From: Mactromeris polynyma
Lineage: Eukaryota; Mollusca; Bivalvia; Venerida; Mactridae
DNA: 64,000 nucleotides
Assembly: GCA_032209605.1 (NCBI GenBank)
Contig: JASFXZ010000002.1
Coordinates: 57,290,431-57,354,430, forward strand
Reading direction: 5' to 3'
Positions 25,298-47,149 of the stretch are shown here, in pieces (position 1 is the stretch's first letter; each line of letters begins with the position of its first letter). Made by a program: the position numbers and the translations under genes. Below the pieces are notes generated by a model. It searched no databases. It was given only the letters and a program-made list of their open reading frames with translations, and was not told where the DNA came from.

Positions 25298-26220
25298 GTA
25301 GATATATAGTATTCTGATTGTAGATATCTAGTATTCTGATTGTAGATATCTAGTACTCTGCTTGTAGATATCTAGTATTCTGATTGTAGATATCTAGTAT
25401 TCTGATTGTAGATATCTAGTATTCTGATTGTAGATATCTAGTACTCTGCTTGTAGATATCTAGTATTCTGATTGTAGATATCTAGTATTCTGATTGTAGA
25501 TATCTAGTATTCTGATTGTAGATATCTAGTACTCTGCTTGTAGATATATAGTATTTCTTATTGTATATATCAAGTATTCTGATTGTAGATAGCTATAATT
25601 CAAATTGTAGTAGACATCTAGTATTAGATTTGCATATAATATATTATATAGTATTCTAAATATATATATCTAGTAGCAGAATTGCATATATCTAATATTC
25701 GAATTGTAAAGATCTAATATTCGAGACGTAGATATCTGATATTCGAATTGTAGATATCTGGTAATCGAAATGTAGATATCTGATATTCGAATTGTAGATA
25801 TCTGGTTTTCGAATTGTAGATATCTGGTATTCGAATTGTAGATATCTGGTAATCGAAATGTAGACATCTAGTTTTCGAATTGTAGATATCTCGTATTCGA
25901 ATTGTAGATATCTGATATTCGAATTGTAGATATCTGGTATTCGAATTGTAGATATCTGGTAATCGAAATGTAGACATCTAGTTTTCGAATTGTAGATATC
26001 TGGTATTTGTATTGAATATATCTGATTTTCAAATTGCAGATATCTGGTATTCAAATTGCACATATCTAGTAGGCCTATTCGAATTGTAGATATCTAGCAT
26101 TCAAATTACACATTTCTAGTATTCGAATTGCAGACATCTAATTTTCGAATTGCGGTTGTCTTGTATTCGAATTATAGATACATTTTATGTGTATATTATC
26201 AAATTGCAGATCTCTAGTAT
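25298..26220. repeat. 22-bp minisatellite upstream of galectin gene 2 (about 42 units)
   Basis: Same 22-bp unit as 6774-7088. From 25298 to about 25540 it is nearly uniform, with a variant unit GTACTCTGCTT recurring every four or five units. From about 25740 to 26010 a five-unit (110-bp) higher-order repeat is visible. Several frames stay open through it; these are not genes. Confidence 0.92.
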
Positions 26221-26444
26221 GTAAATAGTGTTCTTATATGTTGTTAAATTATGATTGCATAAGTTATCAAAATTGGACCTGTTAAGCTTTATTCACATAG
26301 AGTTGGCTTTGGTTATACATGGGAAAGGCAATATGTTGCAAATCAAAATTTACTCTTACATACAACTTTCGGCCTATCATTACTTACCTCGTTCCATGAT
26401 GTATTCCATCCATTCAACCCCTTTCATCCTTGATGTCCCCCTAA

Positions 26445-26605
26445 ATTTGCCATGTTTGTATATTGATTGTAGGACAGACCATCACTTGCACCCATAGTCC
26501 CATACATGTTTACCCTTGCATTTCCTCAGTCCCTGGTGTTTCGTAAGCTGTTGTTTCCCTTGGGTCTGTGTGGGGATGCATTGTCTTATGTATTTGGCGT
26601 TCCTT
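26445..26605 (+). repeat. Dispersed repeat 'GTGGCGTTCC' family, copy in the galectin region
   Basis: Contains TTTACCCTTGCATTTCCTCA, TGTGTGGGGATGCATTGTC and TTGGCGTTCCTTGTAAC, the conserved order of a repeat common in the calmodulin array. Absent at this point in copy 1. Confidence 0.7.
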
Positions 26606-27396
26606 GTAACACATTTATCTTTCTTAAAACAACATGAATTAACATGAAAAGATGGGTATTTACAGGAATGGAATGGACAGCTTAATTCAATTCGAAATTA
26701 AAATTAACCTGCATGTACGAACATTTCAAGTCTGTTTTTTGAGTATAAGAATTATCTTGCAAATGTTGATATTAAAATTCAATATGCTTTAGGTTTCCTA
26801 AGTTTGTCATCACATAATGTATTGATCAGCATGACAATGACATAGTTCGTTATATATATGCATAATTACAGAATGAGAACGTAAATGATTACGAATATTT
26901 CACTAGCTGATCCGGCGCCCAGCACCCCTCCCCACCCCCCCCCCCCTAGAATTCCCCAACCTTACATGCATGTTTGAGTATCAATACGAAAATATACAGA
27001 GATCTTTAATTATAAGATGCTGAATTAGTTTTATGTTCAATAACTTAAAAGCAAAGAATAAAACACAAGCCATTGCCGTTTAAATGAGGCTTGAGCAAAA
27101 CCAAAAAATGACCAAAAAGTTACGCCCCCGCCTTAAGACCAAATCCTGGATCCACCCATGTATTTAACAGTGAATACGAGTTCATTACGTTGGCCTTCTT
27201 GATCCGCCTACTTGATGTGGAAAGAAACAAAATTCCCCTTAAAATATTGAAATTTCCGAAATTCACAACTGAATATGTATAAATTTAACCCAAAGTGAAA
27301 CTAGTATATTTGCATATACAAATAAGGATGCGATTAGACTTGTTTTGCTAAAAACCTTAGTTTTAATGTTCAACTTTATTTACTATTTATGGTCCA

Positions 27397-27513
27397 CACG
27401 AGATTGTCATGGGTTTTCTCCCTTTATCCCTATATCATAGTGCATGTATACACATATTATTATTATATATACAGGAAATTGTCACGAGTTCTCTCCCTTT
27501 ATCCCTTCTATCG
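27397..27513. mobile_element. Fold-back MITE remnant, copy-2 counterpart of 7808-7920
   Basis: GAGATTGTCATGGG with ctccctttatccc at the left, and GAAATTGTCACGAGTTC with ctccctttatccc at the right. Confidence 0.55.
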
Positions 27514-27531
27514 TCTATATATATATATACT

Positions 27532-28410
27532 AAACAAAATAAGAAACATCCGCTAAGTTTGCTTGAACATAGCTGAAATCGGGGGAATCATTGTCATATA
27601 TGCGTTTAAAGAGTGTTCCGTGATGCATCGTTTGGTGCAAAAATGATCGCCAAAAGTTAACGGAAAATGGGGGAAATGTTGACCAAGTGAGGTAGGGGTT
27701 AAACACAATTTAACACTGAATAATGGGTATGACCACCTCTTGAGTTGACCACTGCAGTGCATCTCCGATGCATAGAATTGACTAAGGTGTTGATTTCTGC
27801 CTGTAGAATATTGTTTCATTCCTGAATGAGCGCTTTTTAAAACGAAGTTCGTTGACGTTAGCAAGTGGGTTGGGACGACTTCTCACTCGTCTGTCCAGAA
27901 TATCCCAGACGTGCTCGATTGGGTTGAGATCAGGACATTTAGCGGGCCAGTCGTCAATGAAATCAATGTTATTTGTTATAATAAATTTACACTGTATCTA
28001 GCTGTATGAGATATGGTATTATCATGCAGAAAAATCGAGATGTTGGCATTGTTATGGAACAGAGGAATGACGTGATGAGCGAGAATGTCATTGCAGTAAC
28101 GTTGAGCATTTAAATTGCCATTAATGACGACTAGTGGTGAACGATAACCATGGGCAAGGGACAGAACCCATCCCCCGAAAAGATCTCGTTCAAGAACACA
28201 ACAGTCAGCATAGCATTCACTTCTCCTACGGTAGACGCGCACCCTGCCATCACCACGATGTAAACAAAATCTGGATTCATCCGAAAAAAGAACGGTATTA
28301 CAGAGTCGTCGTAACCAACGAGTGTGTACACGTGCTCAATTAAGACGATTTTCACGATGACGTTGCGTTAAAACGCATCCGACGTAAGGACTTTGTCCGT
28401 GTAAACCGTT
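27532..28410 (-). pseudogene. Tc1-like transposase, broken, copy 2
   Basis: Same element as 7945-8924. It keeps the C-terminal region of about 250 bp lost in copy 1 and the catalytic motif PDLNPIEHVWDIL with its glutamate intact, though SPD is CPD. The N-terminal third is missing: homology ends inside the transposase at 28410, where the 35-bp minisatellite begins. Frameshifts are present in the middle. Confidence 0.87.
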
Positions 28411-29515
28411 CCTGACATCCCCTGCTGACAAACATTACTACCAATGATGACATACCCTGCTGACACACATTACTACCAATGATGACATACCCTACTGACA
28501 CACATTACTACCCATGATGACAAACCCTGCTGACACACATTACTGCCAATGATGACATACCTTGCTGACACACATTAAGTACTAGCACTGATAACATACC
28601 TTGCTGACACACATTACTACCAATGATGACATATCCTACTGACACACATTACTACCAATGATGACATACCCTGCTGACACACATTACTACCAATGATGAC
28701 ATACCCTGCTGACACACATTACTACCGATGATGACATACCCTACTGATACACAATACTACCAATGATGACATACCTTGCTGACACACATTACTACCAATG
28801 ATGACATACCCTGCTGACACACATTACTACCAATGATGACATACCCTACTGAAACACATTACTACCAATGATGACATACCCTACTGAAACACATTACTAC
28901 CAATGATGATATACCCTACTGACACACAATACTACCAATGATGACATACCCTACTGAAACACAATACTACCAATGATGACATACCCTACTGATACACAAT
29001 ACTACCACTGATAACATCCTCTGCTGACACACATTACTACCAATGATGACATACCCTACTGATACACAATACTACCAATGATGACATACCCTACTGAAAC
29101 ACATTACTACCAATGATGACATACCCTACTGAAACACATTACTACCAATGATGATATACCCTACTGACACACATTACTACCAATGATAAGATACCCTACT
29201 GACACACATTACTACCAATGATGATATACCCTACTGACACACATTACTACCAATGATGATATACCCTACTGACACATATTACTACCAATGATGACATATC
29301 CTTCTGACACACATTACTACTAATGATGACTTACCCTGCTGACACACAGTACTACCAATGATGACTTACCCTGCTGACACACATTACTACCAATGATGAC
29401 ATACCCTGCTGACACACATTACTACCAATGATGTAATTCCCTGCTGACACGCATTACTACCAATGATGACATACCCTGCTGACACACATTTCTACCAATG
29501 ATGACATACCCTTCT
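28411..29515. repeat. 35-bp minisatellite (about 31 units)
   Basis: The unit is CTGACACACATTACTACC followed by AATGATGACATACCCTG, with scattered substitutions (GAAACA, GATATACC). It starts directly at the broken Tc1 transposase and ends about 600 bp before the calmodulin A ATG. Confidence 0.95.
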
Positions 29516-29989
29516 AGAACACATTTAACAAAAATAGACATGTAATAACAACATAACATAAACAAATTCAGCCACCACTCCAGAAAGATTAACGATATTT
29601 TTAAAATCTCCAAACAATAGATTGCAAATTGTTTCGTGTACACAATATACAATAAGCGATGCGTTAACTCTAGTTTAGAATGCCTGTACCAAAACATATA
29701 ACAATTATTGAACTGACTCAGGCACAGCCCTAGAATCTTAGGCATAGGGGAGGCAGATATTTTGGCACATTATTATTAAGTTCATATGCGAAAACTAAGA
29801 AGACGGTGATCCCTTCTGTCCGCTCACACTGATAGTATATTTAACTGACGTACAACAGCGTAGCTTGCAGATATGAGAGCTAATAGCTTTCAGTGGCATA
29901 CAAAACGCATGACTGCAAGATCTACCCCCTCTGAAGCAGCCTATTTAATGTGATGCGAAATAAAATTTAAATTTGAAAGCCGTATATTT
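29516..29989. other. 5' flank of calmodulin A
   Basis: No coding feature seen. The end of this stretch (from about 29955) is similar to DNA upstream of the other calmodulin copies (AAATTTAAATTTGAA and variants), so the promoter probably lies between here and 30124. Confidence 0.5.
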
Positions 29990-30014
29990 GACGCAATGCG
30001 ACATATAACCATGG
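29990..30014 (+). promoter_or_regulatory. Conserved 25-bp upstream block, calmodulin A
   Basis: GACGCAATGCGACATA then TAACCATGG. Nearly the same block precedes B (40664), C (49126) and D (59550), each 110-130 bp before the calmodulin ATG, while surrounding DNA has diverged. It may be a promoter element or 5' UTR. The embedded ATG opens a short upstream frame ending in TAA. Confidence 0.6.
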
Positions 30015-30124
30015 TACGTATTAAGATTTATATCTTTCATGCGGAAACCTTTTTTTAATACCCGGTCTATATCATTTTTAACTTTTACTTGGTGTGAACA
30101 GAACGTTAAAATAAGTCCTTCATT

Positions 30125-34024
<3,900 letters not shown>

Positions 34025-34699
34025 ACAACTGGATGTAGTTTCTCTTTCAAACATAACGAAGACGTGCCACCTTGAGGAGCGAAATACAATTAGTACCTTG
34101 TGTTGTAGGAACTTTTTCCACCAAAATATACTACGTTATAATTTGAGAAAATGGCATGTTAATACCTTCATACAGACAAATTCTAAAACACTGCATTGTA
34201 ACTTTTCTTAATATTTTCAAAACATAAAACACGAGTCCCATACAATGCTAGCCTAACTCAGTGCGTGTGTCAGGTTAGAAAATACCGGTATCGGACGCTT
34301 GTCTTTGTAGTCTTTGGGAAACATGTAAGAAAAGTAACAACACAGTGTTGTAGAGTACATCTGTATGAAGTAAATTACCACATATTTTCTCATATTTATC
34401 ACTAAGGATATTTTGATAAAAAAGTAAGACTATATATCTTTGAAACAAGAATACGTTTTATAAGCGGAGGAGTATCGTACATCCATCAAGGACCAAATAT
34501 GTTTAGTGTATCTACACGACTTGGTTTTGTTGTTAACTTAATTTCTTAGACATCGTTTTATTTCATGAATGCCAAGTTATGTACAAGACAAAAGACAGTG
34601 TATAATTGAGTTTTGTTTGACATGCTTTGAAGTGGATACATACGTATGTTTTCTTATTGTTATAAGTAAACCCCTTTGTTGTTTCCTTTAACTTGTCCA

Positions 34700-34850
34700 T
34701 GGTTGTTTTTGATAGTCAGCCAGACAATTCCCAACTTCCCCATTAGCATAGATGTTTCCCCTTAAACCTCCTCAACTCCAAAAATTTCCTAGGTTGGTGT
34801 TTCCCTAGGACCAGTATGGGGGCATTATTTTTGTGTATGTGGCGTAACGA
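34700..34850 (+). repeat. Dispersed repeat 'GTGGCGTTCC' family
   Basis: TAGATGTTTCCCCTTAAACC, CCTCCTCAACTCC, GTATGGGGGCATT and GTATGTGGCGTAACGACTTA keep the family order. Lies in the calmodulin A 3' region. Confidence 0.65.
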
Positions 34851-35507
34851 CTTAATATTTCCGTTAATAGGGGAAAACAATATAATTATACATAAATGAT
34901 ATTTTATAAAGAAATGTCAAAGACGGAAGAATATCGGGAAATGCTCAAGTAACTGGGTATGTGATGTGATGGATGCGGAACCGATTGTTTATGCTAATAT
35001 TTGTTATTCTATTTCGTATTGGGAATTGGCGAGCAGTTTAGGTTACACGTCTATTCATGTACTGTCGTTTTAATCGCAAAATCGATTTCGTGATGCATTA
35101 AGCTACTTAAATTAGACAAAACAGAACGAACTATTGATGAATGATGTTTGGCAATTCTTACATTAGCATTTTCCTTTATATTACAGTGATACTAATTAAA
35201 TATTCATTGATCCATGTTATGTTTTTTGGCTTACATTTGTTCGTTTTCGGTTAAATCAAATACAGCATTTTCATTGGCTGCTCCAGGATATGACAACGCT
35301 CCTTTTCACGGCTTACCTCAATTTGTGACAAGTGTATATATATAGGCACTCTTCGAATTTTAAAGACTTAACATTGAAAACATTGTATTTGTGCCGATCT
35401 CTTGTCTCTTGACGATGTATTATACTCGTATATACACTGTATATGACTTTTTGTCTACTGATCTCAACAGCATCAAGCGTGAATGAATAATTACTTGATA
35501 GAGATTA

Positions 35508-35513
35508 AATAAA
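35508..35513 (+). terminator. Candidate polyadenylation signal of calmodulin A
   Basis: AATAAA in GAGATTAAATAAAGCACAC, about 1.5 kb after the stop. Long 3' UTRs are common for calmodulin transcripts. Confidence 0.45.
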
Positions 35514-35831
35514 GCACACATTTCCCAAAATCCAAATGCATCACAAAGTTCACGTTTATTGTTCCAACATCTGCACTCTGCCATCACCACATGTGACACA
35601 TTGTGCTGGTTCTATCAACAACTGGCTGTCTGAGAGTTCTTTCCATGTTTTAAATATTAATTGGTATCTTGTAAGATGGGATCACAGTAACAGTAACACC
35701 AGCGATGGTTCGTTCAGCTTCAATAGAACCCATACAACAAAACAGTAGTAGTAGCAGTAACAACAGTAGCAGCGTTACAGCTATTATAGCCAAGAGCAGC
35801 CCGATTGTCAGTATAAAGAATGTGGCTATTG

Positions 35832-36662
35832 TACAACAGGCATCGTATAGTACAGCTGACATTGTGTAGTACAGCTAATATCGTACAATACAGCTCACAT
35901 CGTATAGTACAGCTCACATCGTACAGTACAGCTCAGATCGTATAGTACAGCTCACATCGTACAGTACAGCTCACATCGTACAGTACAGCTCATATCGTAT
36001 AGTACAGCTCAGATCGTATAGTACAGCTGACATCGTACAGTACAGCTGACATCGTACAGTACAGCTGACATCGTATAGCACAGCTGACATCGTTCAGTAC
36101 AGCTGACATCGTATAGCACAGCTGACATCGTACAGTACAGCTCATATCGCATAGTACAGCTCAAATCTTACAATACAGCTGACATCGTATAGTACAGTTC
36201 ACATCATAAAGTACAGCTGACTTTGTATAGCACAGCTGACATCGTACAGTACAGCTAACATCGTACAGTACAGCTGACATCATATAGCACAGCTGACATC
36301 GTACAATGCAGCTTGCATCGTATAGTACAGCTGACATCGTACAATACAGCTCTCATCGTGAAGCACAGCTGAAATAGTATAGAACAGCTTGCATCGTATT
36401 GTACAGCTGGCGTCGTATAGTACAGCTGACATCGTATAGTACAGCTTGCATCGTATTGTACAGCTGACTTCGTATTGTACAGCTGACATCGTATTGTACA
36501 GCAGTCATCGTATAGTACAGCTGATATCGTATAGTACAGCTTGCATCGTATTGTAAAGCTGACATAGTATTGTACAGCCGACTTCGTTGACATCGTATAG
36601 TACAGCTGACATCGTTTTGTACTGCTGACATCGTATAGTACAGTTGACATAGTATAGTACGA
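35832..36662. repeat. 19-bp minisatellite with CAGCTG in most units (about 43 units)
   Basis: The unit is CAGCTGACATCGTATAGTA with variants (CAGCTCACATCGTACAGTA, CAGCTTGCATCGTATTGTA). Many units contain the E-box palindrome CAGCTG. It lies 1.8 kb downstream of calmodulin A. Long open frames through it are repeat artefacts. Confidence 0.95.
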
Positions 36663-37394
36663 GTATATGTTGCGGTACTATCGCTGTTACTGGTATTACT
36701 GCAACAACTGATGACCTCTCACTCATGATACAACAAACAACACGTCAAAATATACCTGTAAGTTATGTTGTTCATCAAACACAAGAATTGTCACCAACCA
36801 AATTGTCATTCGATAACTTATTGTTCGGTACAAACCGAGATCTGAAAGCGAAACTATCCCATCTTCTTCTTTATTGATAAACATTTAGAACAGTTCGCGT
36901 TCAGCCATCGAGACACCAAAACAACTTATGAAACAATTAGTTTTGTTCATAAATCCATTCATATGTAAGACATAACCTCACACCATTGTCATTTAAACTG
37001 ACAACAGCGCTACCTCCACAGAGCGATCCTCTCTTGAGCATCAGCCTCTCTTCAACTATATTATCAATTGCACCTACAATAAGAATCGATGATCACTGAT
37101 CATTAACGTAAACACCTCTGAACAACAGCCAAACTTAGCGTCTGGAGAGTCATTGTATGTGAAATTATGAGTTTTACATTCTCATGAATGTTTACTGTTA
37201 TTTTCAAAAAGATAAATTATAGTTTGACAACACGTCGGGTACACTGAACAAGACTGAAGATTGACAACATGTTACTTATGAAAAGTAAACAATTATAAAC
37301 AGATACATGTAAGTCACACGGAACGGGCACGGCAGCCATGCATGAGTACAAGAGAGCATAACAAGTAGGAAGATAAAAGTGAGATTAAATTGTT

Positions 37395-37790
37395 ACAGGG
37401 AACGCAACATTCTCCAGTTAATGCCTATTCACGCAGATCCCCGGGTCTACAGTCTGCAGTTAACAGCCTACAAAACATTAGGAAGTGCAATAGTAAACAT
37501 GTATGGGAATAGGGGTACAAGGAATGGTCTGCCGACAATAAAACAACTAAGGCGATTATGAGAGGGACTACAAGGTTGCTTTTAATTGATATAATACATC
37601 ACGGAACAAGTCAATAAAGTCAGTAATAATAGGCCGAAGGGGGTGGAACATACACATTATATCAAGAAAAGAACTGTTCAAGGGAAAAAGGGAACTTAAC
37701 ATGCATAAAAACATAAAAAGGAACGATAAAAACACAACCATTTGCAGCGTTGGAACTGTCAGTAAAATACTTCGGGTTAAAATCGATTAA
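37395..37790 (-). repeat. Dispersed repeat 'GTGGCGTTCC' family, longer copy
   Basis: On the plus strand it ends GCAGCGTTGGAACTGTCAGT, AAAATACTTCGGG and AAATCGAT, an end also found near 39410 and at 61535-61600, defining the other terminus of the repeat. Confidence 0.6.
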
Positions 37791-38869
37791 ATCGATAAGG
37801 CAAATTATTTACCCAATTACCTACCAAATGAAGATACCCAGTCGATTTTAGGTACGGAAAACGAATGCTCTACCAGAGCAGTATAAACAAAAAGGCTCTA
37901 CGATAGCCAAGGTGTTCCATAAACATACCCAATATCTGTATTTTAGTCCTTGCCATATTTTCACGTCCTCAGAAACATTTGCTGAGTATGACTTATATGT
38001 AAACATGTGCAATAGTTTCCATGTTTGATAACAGCGTGCACTTTACTGCTACATATAACTACACACAAACCAGTGGAAAGATTTATCACAATACTTTGAA
38101 ACTTCACTGGTATGTCATGGCATACAAAACGAGTTATGTCCCTTCCTGTTTATAACAATAAAACGACCATCACTTTTACCAAGTTCAATGTAGTATTTAT
38201 GTTATTCAATGTACATTTGTACATAAATATTACAAGCTTTGTAACAGGGTGAATATTGATAAAACGTTACATGCAATAAATGAATATACACTTTAAGTAC
38301 CAAGTAATCATATAAAATTCATAGTATCAAGAGTTACAACATCGTATGTCTAACTGTCGTTTAGTCAATAGAAATACAAAATTTCAGCCGTAACGACTGA
38401 AGCATGAGGCAAATATAGAACCTTAAGGTGTTCTTGACACACGATGTTCATTTGAATAAATTCAGCAGTGTAAAATACAGTTGTGCCGTAAACATTACAA
38501 AAATATATTGTATATAACTACACATGTAATATATTCATGCAGATACATCGTGCTCTGCACAACCAACACATATCTGAAGTTATATCTCGTACTAACACAG
38601 GTACCTATTATGCCAGCAACAAGAGCATAGACGAGCCATAGCTTCAAGGTCGGTGCACATCCTGCTCCACTGAATTTATTTTGATCCACATTTTTTCTCT
38701 GTTATTTTATGTGGTATTCGAATGTATTTACCTCCCGTCATATATAAACAGTATGCCGAACACATCGCTACCTATTTAAGCTATTGGTATGTTTGAATTT
38801 ATCACTTAAAGAATTTCTATTAAAATAAAGTATTGCAGTCTATTTAATTCTACTTAGTTATACCTTGTG

Positions 38870-39025
38870 GCTGACCAGGCCATTTCCTTGCGCCCCTGTT
38901 CCGTTATGTATTTACCCTTGCGCCACCTCAAATACATGATGTTTTATGGACTGCTGTTTTCCTGGAGGTATGTGTGGAGAGGCATTGTCTTATGTATGTG
39001 GCGTTCCTTGTAGCAACTTTTCTCT
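38870..39025 (+). repeat. Dispersed repeat 'GTGGCGTTCC' family
   Basis: CCCTTGCGCCACCTCAAAT, TGTGTGGAGAGGCATTGTC and TATGTGGCGTTCCTTGTAGC are preserved. Confidence 0.75.
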
Positions 39026-39289
39026 CTTTTGTATCAATTTGGCGGCCTTATATTCTAAGGCAAATTAAACACACTAATGTATGAATACTATGAAGAGGTC
39101 ATTCAAACTGTTGATCATACAACATAAGTTCTGTTAACCCCCTTATTCGTGCATATACTTTATGATAACTGAGTGTTACCTTTTATATATTGCCAAGCAA
39201 TATATGGCAAGTTAATATTGAAATCTTATATAATATGGAATTGCATTTTGAGTCGCTGGGTCAATGCCGCTGTTTCTTAAACTAACTTA

Positions 39290-39480
39290 CCAAATGGGGA
39301 ATGTACAAAAACATTACATCAGGCCGAACAATCCTATAAAGGGAAAGGGGAAACTTCAACTTTCTCAAAATACATAAAGGGAAATAATAACCACATAGCG
39401 TTTTACAGCATTGGAGTTATCTGTAAAATCATTTCTTCGGTTTCAATTGATTTAACAGCTAGCTAACCGCACACTTAATC
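39290..39480 (-). repeat. Dispersed repeat 'GTGGCGTTCC' family, reverse copy
   Basis: Shares the terminal block GCATTGGAGTTATCTGTAAA and TTTAACAGCTAGCTAACC with 37395-37790 and 61185-61615; its other end is worn. Confidence 0.5.
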
Positions 39481-40663
39481 ACTCCACGGCCAAACATTTG
39501 CCAGTTTTTGCATATAAGTGACTAAAACTCAATTCGAAAACATTACATGTAAACGATAAAAATGACCAAGGGACACAAACCATACCGGAGGACTGAAAAT
39601 CGAAATACCCCAAGCAGACGGTCAGAGGGCGAATAGCTACTGGAGTAACCTGGTTTAAGATCGAACCAAACCGCACGACAATAATTTGAAAACAGAATAC
39701 TTAAGTACAACCCCACTGGACAAGTCTCCAAAATACATAGAGATTCTGTATCCCCTAAATGTTCAATATTTGTCACAGAATTGTTTATAATGTTGTATGA
39801 ATTGTATCTATTTCAGTTTACTATTTAATATATTCCTACTAAGTTGCTAAATGTATTTACAAGACTACCGTTCCTCACCCACATTACAGCGCATAAACAA
39901 CATGAAACTTATTTGACTGACTCACATTAACTATCTGCTCCACCCGGTATAGTGTAAGGCCAAATAGTTTGTCTAAATTTCATCGGAACATTTGGACACA
40001 ATGTAAAAGAACCCTGGTGCACTTATCTTTTATGTGATAATTCATACGCACAAACATCTGTATTATTGAAACACGACACAACACACAACGCATGCATCTT
40101 AAAATGGAATAAACCAATAAATGCTACATGTAATTTATTGTCTAGGAATGCATGAATCCGTATCCCTTTTGATTCAACATAAAACATATAACATTTTAAA
40201 TGAAAACAAACATGGAGCTGTGTAAATGTGTACTGCTTTATAATGTCTTACTCTTACAAAAGTGTCAAAATACCAAGAGAAAAAAATCATGTTGTGATTC
40301 GTTTGCACTAAGGCATGCTCATCTGAAGTGCTGAAATCAATAAGAGAAGCGTTAGCGTAATTATCAAAAATACATATACCAATTGACGGGTAGATTCATT
40401 CAACTGCTCATATCGATTCAGTACACACAACTCGGATGCGAGTCAATGATTAAGATTAGTGATTGACATTTTTCACGCACTTACTTGTGATTTATCTAGA
40501 GATTAAAGTCGTTGTACATTTGTCAATGTTCACTCTGTCGAGTATAAATAATCTATTGAATATTATTCCGCGCTGGCGTAGTGAGCAGATATTTTTTACT
40601 GTCCCATTTAAAACCACATATTAAACGTTTATGAAACGAAATTTGAATTTGAATACGGCTATA

Positions 40664-40688
40664 GACGCAGTGCGACATATCACCATGG
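40664..40688 (+). promoter_or_regulatory. Conserved 25-bp upstream block, calmodulin B
   Basis: GACGCAGTGCGACATA then TCACCATGG, 128 bp before the calmodulin B ATG. See the equivalent at 29990. Confidence 0.6.
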
Positions 40689-40815
40689 TTCATGATATGA
40701 TTCACTTATTCTTTGCTTCATATCTTCCATGCGGACACATTTTACACATACCCAACGTATCTTATATTTTAACTTTCACTTAGTGTGGACAGTTCATTAG
40801 AATAAGCCCGTCATT

Positions 40816-46763
<5,948 letters not shown>

Positions 46764-46813
46764 TGTCATGTATGCATTTACAAGATTTGTTGACTATGTG
46801 AATTATTATACAT

Positions 46814-46819
46814 AATAAA
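46814..46819 (+). terminator. Candidate polyadenylation signal of calmodulin B
   Basis: AATAAA 51 bases after the TGA stop, in TACATAATAAAACCAG. Confidence 0.5.
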
Positions 46820-46892
46820 ACCAGTTTTAACTTAATCGTGTTGTGTGTTATATGTACGTATATGCGTATACATCATATTTATCATTACTCTA

Positions 46893-47125
46893 ACCGCACG
46901 TTTAGCTCAGTGCTCAGAGCACTATGCTGTCACCCGGGAGAGCCATGTTCGATTATCGGACTTGAAGGACATGTTCGTCCGTGACATTTAGCTACGTCCA
47001 TCCGCCGTCCCTCCACATCTTATACATGTGGGAAGTAGTCAGCTAATAGCGGAATGGCAAAATTGTACTGGTTGTTGATTAATTCCAGGAAAACTGTTCA
47101 GGTCAACTGGGTGCCTCGAAAGAAC
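46893..47125 (+). mobile_element. tRNA-derived SINE downstream of calmodulin B
   Basis: The head GTTTAGCTCAGTGCTCAGAG (box A) and ATGTTCGATTATCGG (box B) are tRNA-like, but the acceptor ends do not pair. The body has CCTCCACATCTTATACATGT-type sequence (here CTCCACATCTTATACATG) and a GTCAACTGGGTG end. A related SINE occupies the same place after calmodulin C. Confidence 0.7.
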
Positions 47126-47149
47126 AAAAACGAGTAGATTACGAGAATT

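Larger units (their letters stand above)
18020..28410. repeat. Segmental tandem duplication, copy 2
   Basis: Matches 1-8611 through galectin exons 7 to 1, promoter, minisatellite and Tc1 remnant. Additions relative to copy 1 are the expanded minisatellite (25298-26220), a dispersed repeat (about 26445-26905), a local triplication at 22797-22965 and the fuller Tc1 3' end. The match ends exactly where the 35-bp minisatellite starts. Confidence 0.93.
36663..40636. other. Calmodulin A-B intergenic region
   Basis: No exon recognised. It contains three copies of the dispersed repeat: 37395-37790 (minus), 38870-39025 (plus) and 39290-39480 (minus). The remainder is AT-rich DNA without visible structure. 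Confidence 0.55.

Noticed and set aside
25670..26063. Overlapping minus-strand open frames rich in Tyr, Ile and Arg (up to 123 aa)
   Set aside because: They are translations of the 22-bp minisatellite; 22 is not a multiple of 3, so the same peptide pattern appears in several frames.
28411..29515. CRISPR-like array
   Set aside because: Units are adjacent 35-bp repeats without unique spacers, in an animal genome.
36255..36726. Cys/Tyr-rich minus-strand frames up to 131 aa
   Set aside because: They read through the 19-bp minisatellite, with no independent coding evidence.
46893..46965. Possible tRNA gene
   Set aside because: Box A and box B are tRNA-like, but the 5' and 3' ends cannot form an acceptor stem and SINE body sequence follows. 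The same holds at 55894 and 32325.
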